Source of the DNA: Agapanthus africanus
Taxonomy: Eukaryota; Streptophyta; Magnoliopsida; Asparagales; Amaryllidaceae
DNA length: 64,000 bases
Reading direction: 5' to 3'
Assembly: GCA_030015575.1 (NCBI GenBank)
Contig: JASDDO010000006.1
Coordinates: forward strand, 206,031,632 to 206,095,631
In this document: one piece after another, positions 1 to 10,205 of the stretch
Position numbering within the stretch: the first letter of the stretch is position 1
How the letters are laid out: each line of letters starts with the position of its first letter
Notes under the pieces: generated by a model
The model's database searches: none
What the model saw: the letters and a program-made list of their open reading frames with translations, nothing else
Told to the model about the DNA's origin: nothing
Translations under genes and position numbers: made by a program

Positions 1-377
1 GTAATTCAAAGTGAAATTTGCCAACTGCTTTGGCTGCAACATTTGCACCATTCTCTACTCTTACGGAATGATCACCTATTCCCAGTTCTCTACCTTTCCT
101 TAGCCCATGTAACATATTATATATGTGGGATCCCGATCCGGTATCTAATACCCAGGACGTAGAATGAACCGAGAAACAGTTTTTGATAACTAATACACCC
201 GAAGAAGATGCATCAACATGCTTATTCTTCGTTTGGGCGGTGTGGGAATCCGGATATGTCCATATTCCCTGCTCAGTCTTATAACAATTATAAGAAAGAA
301 CGGAACCAACGTTACCCTGCTCAGTATAATAAGCGGGTACGGTCAATACATCCATATTATTATCTTGATTAAGACAT
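1..377 (-). pseudogene. E1 truncated gag and start of protease
   Basis: This reads leftwards from an ATG at 377-375. The frame stops almost at once (ATG TCT TAA) because of a small deletion relative to E3. Downstream, the protein similarity to E3 and E7 resumes and passes into the aspartic protease motif WVLDTGSGSH. Here the Trp codon is intact, unlike in E2, E3 and E7. Compared with the full gag of E4, about 240 residues are missing, including the CX2CX4HX4C zinc knuckle; only a short N-terminal piece (NQDNN) and about 50 residues before protease remain. The rest of pol lies outside the window. Not expected to make a working Gag. Confidence 0.75.
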
Positions 378-827
378 GGTCTCTACCTGGAGAGAGAGAG
401 AAGAAAACACTTTAGCGTATGCTCTTGCAAGATCAGATTGGTTATTATTTTATCTAATCAGGATGACTCCCACTTTTTTTTTTCAAATCTTCCTTCAAAC
501 CCTAAAAGGAAAGACTAGCCGGGATTAATTACACCATACAAGTTCGCCAATGTTTCAGCCAGGCCTGTGTTGGTACATTGAGGGAGGTTCCTCTTGCTTT
601 CGTACGGACCAAATTAAAATAAACCTCGTTTTCCCAGTGGCATAACCCCGTTAACACCTTTCTAGGGACCTACTTGATCGGCTAATTGTCCTGTGTAAAA
701 GTCTCCAGGAGTAACTCTTACTCGCAGTGAGTATCGGGATCTTACTATATCATAGAAGGTATGCAATCTCATTGCAAATTTCAACACTTGAAATTCCCGA
801 CAATATTCTGTCCCTAGCGTCCTATGA

Positions 828-1020
828 CCTTGACGCAGGCCAACAAACCATAGTCCGCTAGTCAAGTTCAACCCGTACATTTCTTGATTGAATTAAACCA
901 ACCCGCACGACCTTTGGCGCAGGCCAACAAAGTCGTACGACTACCCTAATCCATTCTCATCTTATGCTGCAGATAAGCATTTGTTAGCTACCGCACACTA
1001 CGTCTTGACGCATGCCAACA
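828..1020 (-). promoter_or_regulatory. E1 three-hairpin array, loop triplet TGC
   Basis: Three copies of an 18-19 base motif occur at 1003-1020, 911-929 and 828-845 (element order). On the element strand each forms TTGGC-loop-GYCAA. Loops are ATGC, CTGC and CTGC, so the triplet TGC is shared by all three. In the middle copy the partner strand is GCCAA, converting a G-U pair to G-C. Outer stems flank the motif (for example CTACG/CGTAG around the first copy). The array ends about 450 nt before the gag ATG. Structure is predicted by eye; function is unknown. Confidence 0.7.
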
Positions 1021-1159
1021 AACGTAGCACGAATACTATGTAGTACTTATCTGAAATGACGGAGGGCTACGACAGATTTTTAGAAAAAAATTTTGCGTAA
1101 TGAACTTGATATCGTCGTAGAAACAAGTGATTTGAAAAGGAGTGTTTTTGAGGATTTTA

Positions 1160-1420
1160 CTAGTTTCGCAAAAGAGGCCGCTCCCGGTGAAGGGATCTTG
1201 ACTCTTTCCTTATCGAATAAGGTGCAGGATATTTCACAAATACCACCATGCAAAGCAAGAACTATAGAAGCAATCAAAAACAAAACTGAGTGAGTTATAG
1301 CATCTGCTAGTTTCGCTAAAGTGGTCACTTCCGGTGAAGGGGTCTCGGCTCTTTCCTTATCGAATAAGGTGCTGGATATTCTACAAGGAATACCGCTAAG
1401 CAAAGCAAAAACTAGAGCTA
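1160..1420 (-). repeat. E1 duplicated leader unit (two copies)
   Basis: Two imperfect direct copies (about 1165-1285 and 1310-1420). Each contains a CCGGTGAAGGG block, the small palindrome CCTTAT-CGA-ATAAGG, and a stretch around GCAAAGCAA. The same pair occurs in E3, E5 and E7, with one copy in E6. E2 and E4 lack it and carry a different short repeat instead. Confidence 0.65.
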
Positions 1421-2122
1421 CCCTTTTTGAAAATTTGATTCTACAACATCTTTTAGGTTTCTTTCTTTTTCGTTAATCTCATTAATGAAGTCCCATCATG
1501 TATACTTCCTAAGCATCACAGAAGAAACGAAAATACAACGTACGCTTATGCCATCCGCATTCGCCACAACGTCCCGTTTTGCACCGTTAGGTTACTTAAC
1601 TAACGGCACACCGGGTAGGACTAGCGCGTGTTCAAAACATAAGCAACGTTTATTATATATCATACATATAATAATAAAGCATTCGTCTCAGATATATGTA
1701 GTGATCACATCACAGAATATCAGCAGCAGAAGATAACATATGAAATATTGGATATACTAGGAGGTCCATGTTTTATTTTAAGCCTGTATAAAACACGGAT
1801 TTCACGGTCGCGATGAATAGCCAAACCCATATCCTTAGACCCCTACGAGAGCGGAAAGAAACCCTACCAATTCTAGAGTTAGGAGACCCAGATTCCACTC
1901 CTCAAGATGGTCTCCTACTGGACTCTAGAACCCGGTTACTTATGCTCCCCTCCTTGGGTCTATCCTAATGCGGAAAAGTAAATAATATACAACAATGGTG
2001 ACATCATCCTCAACCTGGAAGTGGCCCAATAAAAGAATATTACATACAATGAATTTTACATGAATGAAAATAAAAAAACTCTCATCTCACAAAAAAAACC
2101 TGGCAATTCAGAACACGACGAT

Positions 2123-2127
2123 CCAAT
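2123..2127. repeat. Target site duplication CCAAT of E2 (left copy)
   Basis: CCAAT directly precedes the TGTAAG end of E2 and recurs at 12274-12278 directly after its other end. Five bases is the usual duplication for Ty1/copia integrase. Confidence 0.9.
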
Positions 2128-4213
2128 TGTAAGTCCATATTGCGACCCCCGGTTCTTACGGGGAGGCGGAAACGGTATAAAAGAAACAAATTTTTATCGC
2201 AAGAGGCAACATGGACTAAACAATGTCGGGATCGTGTCTAAACTAAACTAGCATACAAGCTAAAGAGTCTTAGCTACTCGGATGAAAATTATACCTAAAC
2301 TTGAACTCCTTCTTCTTCAGACCTTGTAGAGGTTGATGGTTCTTGCCTTGTAGCCTTCTTCCGTCGAAGATGGATCCACCTCGAAGGTTCAACCTTTGGG
2401 CTCTTTCTCGAACTTGGAGTGAACTAGGATTTCCGGCTTGCTAAACCCTGAACCCTAGAGAGAGTAGAGAGTGTCTAGGGGTTGTTTTCTTTTCAAGGTG
2501 AATGATTCTCAACACATGAGAAGGAATCACCTTGATCTTGAGGAAGAAGAAGATGAAGTGAGGAGAGAGAATGATTATGAAAGAATGAGCTCTTTTCTTT
2601 TGCAACCATGACTAAAAGAAAAGGAATTATCTAATTAATAATAATAATTCAAAAAATGAAATAGTTGATGGTTGTATTTGGAATGACCACTATCATACTT
2701 TCAATAAATGAGTGTAAGCATGAATCAAGGAGAATCCTTTCAAAGCATGATGGTGGTCAACATTCAACCATGGTCAACAAGTCAACCATGGTCAACAAGT
2801 CAACAAAATCAACCATAACAATATTTCATCTAATTACTATTATTAATTGATATTTCATAAAACTATTAGGGTTTGGAAAAAGACGACTGTCAACTGTCCA
2901 AACGCACCCGTTCCGAAACCCTAATGGAAATCATCTTCCTCCTCCTCAAATAACTGTGCATACACACCTGCATTCTTGTTCCGAGGAACATGAATACTGA
3001 GAGATAAAAGCAACCCCAAAACATATACCGGTATCTGACTCAAACCAGAGCCAGCCAGTAATATCCGTCCAGACTCCAAACGTGCACAAGTGCGCGGATG
3101 AGAACGAACCCTGTCGCAAAGCTATACGACCTCTACTCTGTTTTGCCCAGAGGCGAATACCCTCTGTGTGGGACTCTAAAGACTCGACACTACGCTGGCA
3201 GTGGGTTTAACCACAGACCGCAAGCGGCACTAGCTGTGCGTAACGGTCCCCAGGTAGATGCCGACAAGAAGGCTGACGAGGTGAAACCCCATCTGTACTC
3301 CTACTGAGTCTGAATGTGACAGTCTCCGTACAGTCCGGTCTGTTCGTCTGATACATCGCATGTCGGGCCTAGGGGGCGGTAAAACGTCAGTCCCCCAATA
3401 GCGGTACAAGTCGTGTCGGAGTGAAGCCCAAAACACCCTGAGATAACACTGGAACTTACCAGTATATCTCGCTTGCCCTGGCCAGGGACTACTCGTGTAA
3501 TGGCTCTCCTAGACACAGCGCGATGTCAACCCCGAATACCGGGAGAGATGAATCCTGTCTAACCGGCACTGCCTCCAAGTGCTTCGGGACTGCACCCAAC
3601 CACCACCTGTTTGCACGACTCCTTTGAGCCGTGGTAGGGTAGTGATCAAAGTGCAGTGGGAACACACTCGAGGCGAAGTGCCAGTGTCAAGTCAGCGGAC
3701 TAAGCTGCACTCATGTCACCTGGGAACTGATGACTGACGATAGGTATAATACCAACCTGTCAGTTCCCGACGAGTCCTGTCCAGTGTACTCGTAACCTAA
3801 CGAGCACCCGTATACTATCTCCAGTACGACGTACTGATGGCTGTGGGACAGACCATCTCCCACACTGGGATGAGAAGCGCACACTCTAGTCTACTCCGGA
3901 GTATCGATGCCCTGTCTCGATAGTCCTGCGACTAGGGACCTGTATAAGGATGTGCTTATAGATTACCCAGCCCCCACTAGTGTGACTGCCATCATAACGC
4001 TGGTAATCAAGCAAAAGATCCTAAGGGCTCCACTAATGCGTATAAGTGATATAGTAAAATAAACACAAGTACACATTAAAGTAGAAACAAACCAAGTAGC
4101 ATACTACTATATTGAGCAAGATTGTTTATACAAGGTGAATATCCCAAGCTTCCATTAAGTAATATACAAACTAGTATGATACAGTAATGGCCTCTAGGGC
4201 ATATACACTAACA
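2128..4213 (-). repeat. E2 3' LTR
   Basis: 2086 bases, running TGTTAG...TTACA on the minus strand. It is longer than the 5' LTR by 18 bases because a unit containing GGTCAACAAGTCAACCAT is present twice near 2762-2805. Short open frames inside it recur in the other LTRs only because the LTRs are homologous. Confidence 0.93.
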
Positions 4214-4224
4214 ATCTCCCACTT
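4214..4224 (-). other. E2 polypurine tract
   Basis: AAGTGGGAGAT on the minus strand, directly against the 3' LTR. It is the expected primer for plus-strand DNA synthesis and is identical in E3, E4, E6 and E7. Confidence 0.85.
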
Positions 4225-4227
4225 GCA

Positions 4228-7200
4228 CTAAGGCCATGTACTAGCGTATCGAAGACCTATCATCTCGATCAGCCGCTCGAACTGAGTCTGGGGTAGGGCC
4301 TTGGTGAATGGATCTGCAGTGTTCTCTTCTGAAGCAACCCTCCGAACCTCGATCTCCTTGCGATCCACGATCTCCCTGATCAGGTGATACCGCCTCAAGA
4401 TGTGCCTGGATCTCTGATGGGACCTGGGTTCCTTCGCTAAAGCTATAGCCCCATTGTTGTCGCAATACAGAGGTATTGGGTCAACAATGGACGGAACCAC
4501 CTGAAGTTCTTTTAAGAACTTCCTCATCCAGACAGCTTCTTTTGCGGCATCAGATGCAGCGATGTATTCCTCTTCCATAGTCGAGTCTGCAACGGTTTCC
4601 TGTTTGGAGCTCTTCCAACACACCGCCCCTCCATTGAGGGTAAAGACAAAACCCGACATGGACTTGGAATCATCCTTGTCACTCTGGAAGCTGGAGTCAG
4701 CAAAGGCCTCGATCTGGAGGTCTTTTCCGCCATACACCAAGAACATCTCCTTAGTCCTTCTCAGGTACTTGAGAATGTTCTTTACCGCTATCCAATGTTT
4801 CTCCCCAGGGTTTGACTGATACCGGCTTACCACACTCAGTGCATAAGCTACATCCGGTCTGGTACACAACATCGCATACATTATAGAGCCTACCGCAGAA
4901 GCTTAGGGTATAATAGACATGCGATCCCTCTCCAAATCAGTCTTGGGAGACATCTCTTTAGAGAGGGTGATCCCGTGACAAGCCGGTAGGTTACCGCGCT
5001 TGGAATCTTCCATACTGAATCTTTTCACTATGGTGTCGATGTACCTGGACTGAGAAAGTCCTAATATCCTCTTGGATCTATCACGATGGATTCGGATCCC
5101 CAGGATGTATGAGGCATCACCCAGGTCTTTCATGGAGAACCTGTGTGACAAGAACCCCTTGACAGATTGTAGCATAGGAATGTCATTTCCTATTAAGAGA
5201 ATGTCATCCATGTATAAAACGAGGAATACTACAGTTCTCGCTACAAATCTACTATAGATGCATGGTTCATCTGGATTTTTGATAAAGTCAAATTCCTTGA
5301 CCGTCTCATCAAAACAGATGTTCCAACTCCGCGATGCCTGCTTTAGTCCATAGATGGACTTAAGCAACTTGCACACCTTTCCGCTGCTCCCACTCTGAAT
5401 GAAACCCTCTGGCTGATCCATATAGACACACTCCTCTAAATTTCCATTTAGAAAAGCGGTCTTTACGTCCATCTGCCAAATCTCATAATCGTGGAAGGCA
5501 GCAATGGCAAGAAGGATCCGAATGGATTTCAGCATAGCCACTGGAGAAAAGGTTTCGTCATAGTCCAAGCCAGGTCTTTGACGGAAACCCTTTGCTATAA
5601 GTCTAGCTTTATAGGTCTCAACCTGTCCATCTACACCAATCTTCCTTTTGAAGATCCACTTGCATCCTACGGGTTTTAACCCGTCTGGAGCAATGTCCAA
5701 CGTCCATACTTTGTTGGTGTACATGGACTCCATTTCGGTCCGCATTGCATCCAGCCATTTTACCGAGTCAACACTCTGAACGGCCTGCTGGAAGCTAGTA
5801 GGCTCATCATAATCTATGATGCAATCCTCTCGATCCCCGTCTATGAGAAAACCGTAGTATCTCTCGGGCGGATGAGACTGTCTACTACTCCTGCGGAGAG
5901 GCATAGGATTGTCCTGTTCTTTTGAACTTACTGGCTCTTCCAAGCTTTCAGTAATAGCTTGTGGTTCTGGAATTTCTTCCAGTTCTATTGCGTTCCCACT
6001 TATCTGAGTTTCTAAAAACTCAGTTTCCAAGAAGCGGGCATGTTGAGAAACAAAAACCTTTTGTTCCTTAGCGGAATAGAACAGATACCCCCTGGATTTC
6101 TTTGGGTATCCCACAAACTTGCACTGTACTGATCGTGCCTCGAGCTTGTCCACATGCTGCTTTTTTACAAAAGCTGGACATCCCCATATCTTAAGGTACT
6201 TAAGACAGGGTTTCTTCCCACTCCACATCTGATATGGAGTGGTAGGCACAGTCTTGGTGGGAGCCTTGTTCAAGAGATATGCAGCTGCTTCTAGTGCATA
6301 GCCCCAGAAAGATCGCGGTAACTCAGCCTTACTCATCATGGAACGAACCATATCCAATAGGGTTCGATTCCTCCTTTCCGATACACCGTTATGTTGCGGA
6401 GTGTATGGAAGAGTACGCTGAGAGAGAATTCCATTCTCTTTTAAATAGTCCAGGAACTCGGCACTCAAGTATTCTCCACCTCGATCCGATCTTAGAATCT
6501 TAATACTTTTGCCTGTTTGTTTTTCAACTTCATTCTTGTAATCCCGAAATTTCTCAAAAGCTTTGGATTTGTGCTTCATTAAGAAGACATGTCCATACCT
6601 AGAGAAATCGTCTGTGAAAGTAATGAAGTATGAATAACCGCTTCGCGCATGTGTAGACATTGGACCACACACGTCACTGTGTATGAGTCCCAAGAGCTCG
6701 CTCGCTCTTTCTCCGTGTCCAGTGAACGGAGTCTTTGTCATCTTTCCCATGAGACAAGATTCACAAGTGGCATAAGACTGATACTCGAACGGATCCAAGT
6801 ATCCTTCTTTATGTAACTTAGTCAACCGTGTCTCATTGATGTGACCCAGTCTACAATGCCATAAGAAAGCCTGATTGATATCTGGAGACTTTCTTTTGTG
6901 TGTATTCTGGACATTGAAAATCTGTGGTTGGTTCAATACGTATATACCATTGCTCAGTGTACCTGACCCAATCAGAACTTGATTAAGGTGAATGTTTACA
7001 ACATTACTTACAAACGCAAATTCATAACCTTCTTTTGAAACCAAAGATACAGAAATGATATTACAAGTTGCGTTGGGTACAAAAAAGCAATTACGCAAAA
7101 CCAAAACATGCCCATCTGACATTCCCAGGTGATAGTCCCCCACGGCTTTAGCATCCATGCTAGCTCCGTTTGCAACTCTGAGGGTCATGTCACCTTTCTT

Positions 7201-7362
7201 CAAAAACCTACGATTTCTCAACGCCTGCAATGAATTACAGATATGAGATCCTGATCCGGTATCCAATACCTAGGAAGTAGAGTTTATAGAAAGACAATTT
7301 TCAATAATATACACACCTGAAGCTGAAGCCGCAACCTGCTTCAGTTCCTGTGTCCTGGCCTT
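4228..7362 (-). pseudogene. E2 pol (protease-integrase-RT-RNase H), interrupted
   Basis: Homologous along its whole length to the E4 polyprotein. In order one can see the protease motif DTGSGSH, the integrase HHCC region with LWHCRLGH, the D,D35,E core (SDVCGP, SDRGGEY, SERRNRT), an RT with YMDD in place of E4's YVDD, and an RNase H ending near the 3' LTR. Two stops break it: the Trp just before VLDTG is TAG near 7270, and a Tyr is TAA near 4901 between RT and RNase H. The long stretch between the stops (7266-4903) is still open, so decay is recent. The protein would cleave the polyprotein, integrate cDNA and copy RNA, but cannot be made whole here. Confidence 0.9.
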
Positions 7363-8178
7363 TCAAGCCCTGCAATCTTTCTTCCAGTGTCCACCCTTGT
7401 GACAATAGAAGCATTCCTCTTTACCCACAAGCTTCCCCGCAATCTTTGTTGCCAATTCTTTTCCCTTCGTACCTACTTTACTAACACTGCCTCTTGGTTT
7501 GGCGGGGGCTTTCCTCCTCTTTCCCTTGGCTTTCGCCTTGGACCTAGAGGAAGAAGATCCTCCTACAAACAAAGCGGGTGTCTCCCTACCCTTCTGTAGG
7601 GTGCCCTCTGCGCTCCTCAGCATGTTGAGGAGTTCTGAAAGTTCAACTTCCTTTTCTTGCAAGTTGAAATTCAGTATGAACTGGGCGTAAGTGGATGGAA
7701 GGGACTGGAGAATTATATCCGTATAGAGTTCACTGTCCAACGTGGTCCCAAGTTCCGCGAGCTCCTCAGTGTAGCCAATCATCTTAAGCACGTGGTCCGC
7801 TACCGATGATCCGACGGCCAACTTTGTCGAAAACAACTTCTTCGACACTTCGTATCTTGCGATACGAGACTGCTCTCCATACAGTTCTTTTGTATGAAGA
7901 AATATGGATTCCAAATCCATATTCTCGTGCCTCCTCTGATGTTCGTTGTCCATCGAGGCAAGTACGAGGCACCTGGCCTTCGCGCTGTCAATCTCCCAAG
8001 TCTTACGGATTTCTTTATCCGCGACGCTGGAGGTGGGACCTGGGACGGGGGGAGCTTTGGTGGTAAGAAGATACCCCAGCTTGTCGTAAGTGATTGCCAA
8101 CTTGACATTCCTGAGCCAATCTTTGTAGTTTGGCCCTGTCAATATGTTTTTATCTACAATCAACTTAAGTCCAGTCAT
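7363..8178 (-). pseudogene. E2 gag, ended early by a nonsense codon
   Basis: Capsid-nucleocapsid protein of the element. I place the start at the ATG for MTGLKLI (8178-8176), as in E4 and E5; an upstream in-frame ATG at 8223 lies in the pyrimidine tract and is less likely. The N-terminus has the GPNYKDWLRN block typical of copia Gag. A basic SKAKAKGK stretch and the zinc knuckle (CFYCHKGGHWKKDC) lie at the C-terminus. It stops directly after the knuckle because the Trp codon in DCRAWKA is TGA. A Gag lacking only its linker to protease might still fold, but Gag-Pol would need readthrough. Confidence 0.88.
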
Positions 8179-10192
8179 TTCGATTTGGTCGCTGCAGGGG
8201 GGGGAGAAGAAACACTTTAGCACGATGCTCTTGCAAGTTTAGAATGGTTTTTAATTTGTCTAAACAGGATGGCTCCCACTGTCTCTCGAATCCCTCCTCA
8301 AACCATAAAGGAAGAATTAGTCAGGATCAATCCCACCGCACAATACTTGCTTAACCGTTCAGCCATGCCAGTGTCGGTACTTCGAGGGAGGTTTTCCAAC
8401 GCTTTCGCGAAGTTCCTTAATTAAATAACCTCTTTTCCCTGGGGGCGTAGCCCCGCTAACACCTTTCTAGGCACCTACTAGGTTTATAGCATTGATCGTT
8501 TAGTGAAAAATTTCCCGAGGAGTAGCATATACTCACAGTAGGATCGGGATCCAAATATCATCGTGTGACGAAACTGAAGGAATCCTACCAGAATCACCAC
8601 ACTCCAAATGGTATGCAAATCTAGCAAGTTTCAGTACTTATGAAACTCCCGATGTGGATTTTTGCCCCATGCTCTTATGACCTTGACGAAGGTCAACAAA
8701 TCATAAGTCACATGTCAAGTTCTGCCCGTCATTATCCAGGTTAATTTGAACCCACCCGTATATACCCTTGACGAAGGTCAACAAGGCAACACGACTGTCC
8801 CAAACCAACGCATCTATCTATGCTACATATGAACACCCAACAGCTACCAAACTCTATGCCTTAACGAAGGTCAACAAACATAGCTTGAATACTATTGAAT
8901 ATTCATACGAAACGACGGAGGGCTACGAATGGTTTTGGCGAAACCGTGAACGTAGTGAACTTGATTTAATCGATGGAACGAGATAGCTTTTAGAAGGAGT
9001 GGCTCAATCTCCGCATTTAAAAGTTAGTTTTGAAAAGAACCGAGTGGTTTTTCGAAAGTGTTCCAACGATTTTAACTTGGTTTATTATCTTGCATTAGTT
9101 CTTTTAATGCGTGATATTCTTGCATTAGTACTTTTAATGCGTCCCATCATTTAATTCCTACCATTGCAGAAAACAACCAAAATATGACGTACGCTTATGC
9201 CATTCGCATTCGCCACGGGGTCCCGTCATCACTCGTTAGGTTACTTAACTAACGACAGAGCGGGGGCTGGGCTAGCGCGGCTGTAAAACATAAGCAACGC
9301 CTAAATAGAAAGCAATGATAGACATTACAGATCACAGATGAATACATTGGATATACTAGCAATCCGCAATCCTTTCGAGCCTGAAACGAAAAGCGGATAA
9401 CACGGTCGCGGTGAATAGCCAAATACCCCACCCAAGACCCCTACGGGTGCGGCAAACTACCCGCCAAGTACTCGGCAGTTTGTGCACCCCCTCCATGGGT
9501 CTATCCTAGGAGCAAAAACAGTAAAAAGAATTATACAATGACGGCTACAACCCCGACCCGGTTGTGCGGCCAAACAAATAATAATTATTACATCAATTTA
9601 CATTTACAATGAATGAAAGAAAAACAAAAGCTCATCTCACATCCACCCCGGCTATTCACCCGCGACAGTCCAACACATTCATATACACATTCCAATATCA
9701 AACACAGATCATGTATAACCCCGACTAATCGTCTTATAGCGATTAGCCGACGTTCAATTCATGCAAGCATCACAGATATAACCATCATAGTCAAAGTGCA
9801 GTGAAGTTCGGAAAAAATACGGAATTATAGGACCCCAAAAGCAAATTTCTTTTCTGGAAAATCTGGGCACATATAATATATTTCAAAAATCCCAAAACCA
9901 ACACAGACACACACTGCACGAAAAACGATGCAGAGAGGAAAACAAACGGCGGCGGTTCCGCGGCACATGCCTACCTCGTGCCGTGGAACCGCGGCGGTTT
10001 GAATGAATTAGGGCATCGTTTTTCTTGGGTGTTCTCACAAAACCCTGAGACGAATTTACAAGTATAACGTTTTTCATTTTGAGCCAAAAAAATTTCAACA
10101 GAAACTCAGGTTTTGTGATTTTTCCGGTTTTGTGATTTTTCGGTTCCGAACTTCGTTACACTTCACTACCAAGCTAGTTTAAGTTTAGTTAG
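8179..10192 (-). other. E2 5' leader
   Basis: About 2.0 kb between PBS and gag with no conserved reading frame. It holds the three-hairpin array (8681-8876), two short GCATTA...TAATGC repeats (about 9090-9145), a palindrome with arms CGTTAG/CTAACG (about 9235-9255) and a GC-rich inverted repeat near 9955-9995. A C-rich pyrimidine tract ends in GCAG at 8192, 14 bases before the gag ATG. It aligns closely with the E4 leader. Confidence 0.75.
8681..8876 (-). promoter_or_regulatory. E2 three-hairpin array, loop triplet TTC
   Basis: Motif copies at 8859-8876, 8766-8783 and 8681-8698. On the element strand each reads TTGAC-CTTC-GTYAA, and the loop CTTC is identical in all three. In the first copy GTTAA replaces GTCAA, giving a G-U pair. 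The last copy sits inside a perfect 7-bp outer stem CTTATGA/TCATAAG. Distance to the gag ATG is about 500 nt, as in E4. Confidence 0.75.
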
Positions 10193-10204
10193 GCTCTGAT
10201 ACCA
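10193..10204 (-). other. E2 primer-binding site
   Basis: TGGTATCAGAGC on the minus strand, one base from the 5' LTR. It is complementary to the 3' end of initiator tRNA-Met, the standard minus-strand primer of plant copia elements. Confidence 0.92.
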
Positions 10205-10205
10205 C

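Larger units (their letters stand above)
378..2122 (-). other. E1 5' leader, gag-proximal part
   Basis: Untranslated leader between E2's insertion site and the gag ATG, alignable to the leaders of E3, E5, E6 and E7. It holds the three-hairpin array (828-1020), a duplicated unit (1160-1420) and a palindrome with arms CCGTTAG/CTAACGG near 1583-1606. Next to the ATG is a pyrimidine tract ending in CAG (reverse strand, ending at 387) that resembles a splice acceptor. Short open frames in this stretch are not conserved and are not called. Confidence 0.75.

Noticed and set aside
3098..3307. A 69-residue open frame starting MRTNPVAK that recurs in four LTRs (3098-3307, 11158-11367, 16716-16925, 24790-24999).
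   Set aside because: It is antisense to each element and sits inside homologous LTRs, so its conservation follows from LTR identity. In the more distant LTRs the frame is not kept.
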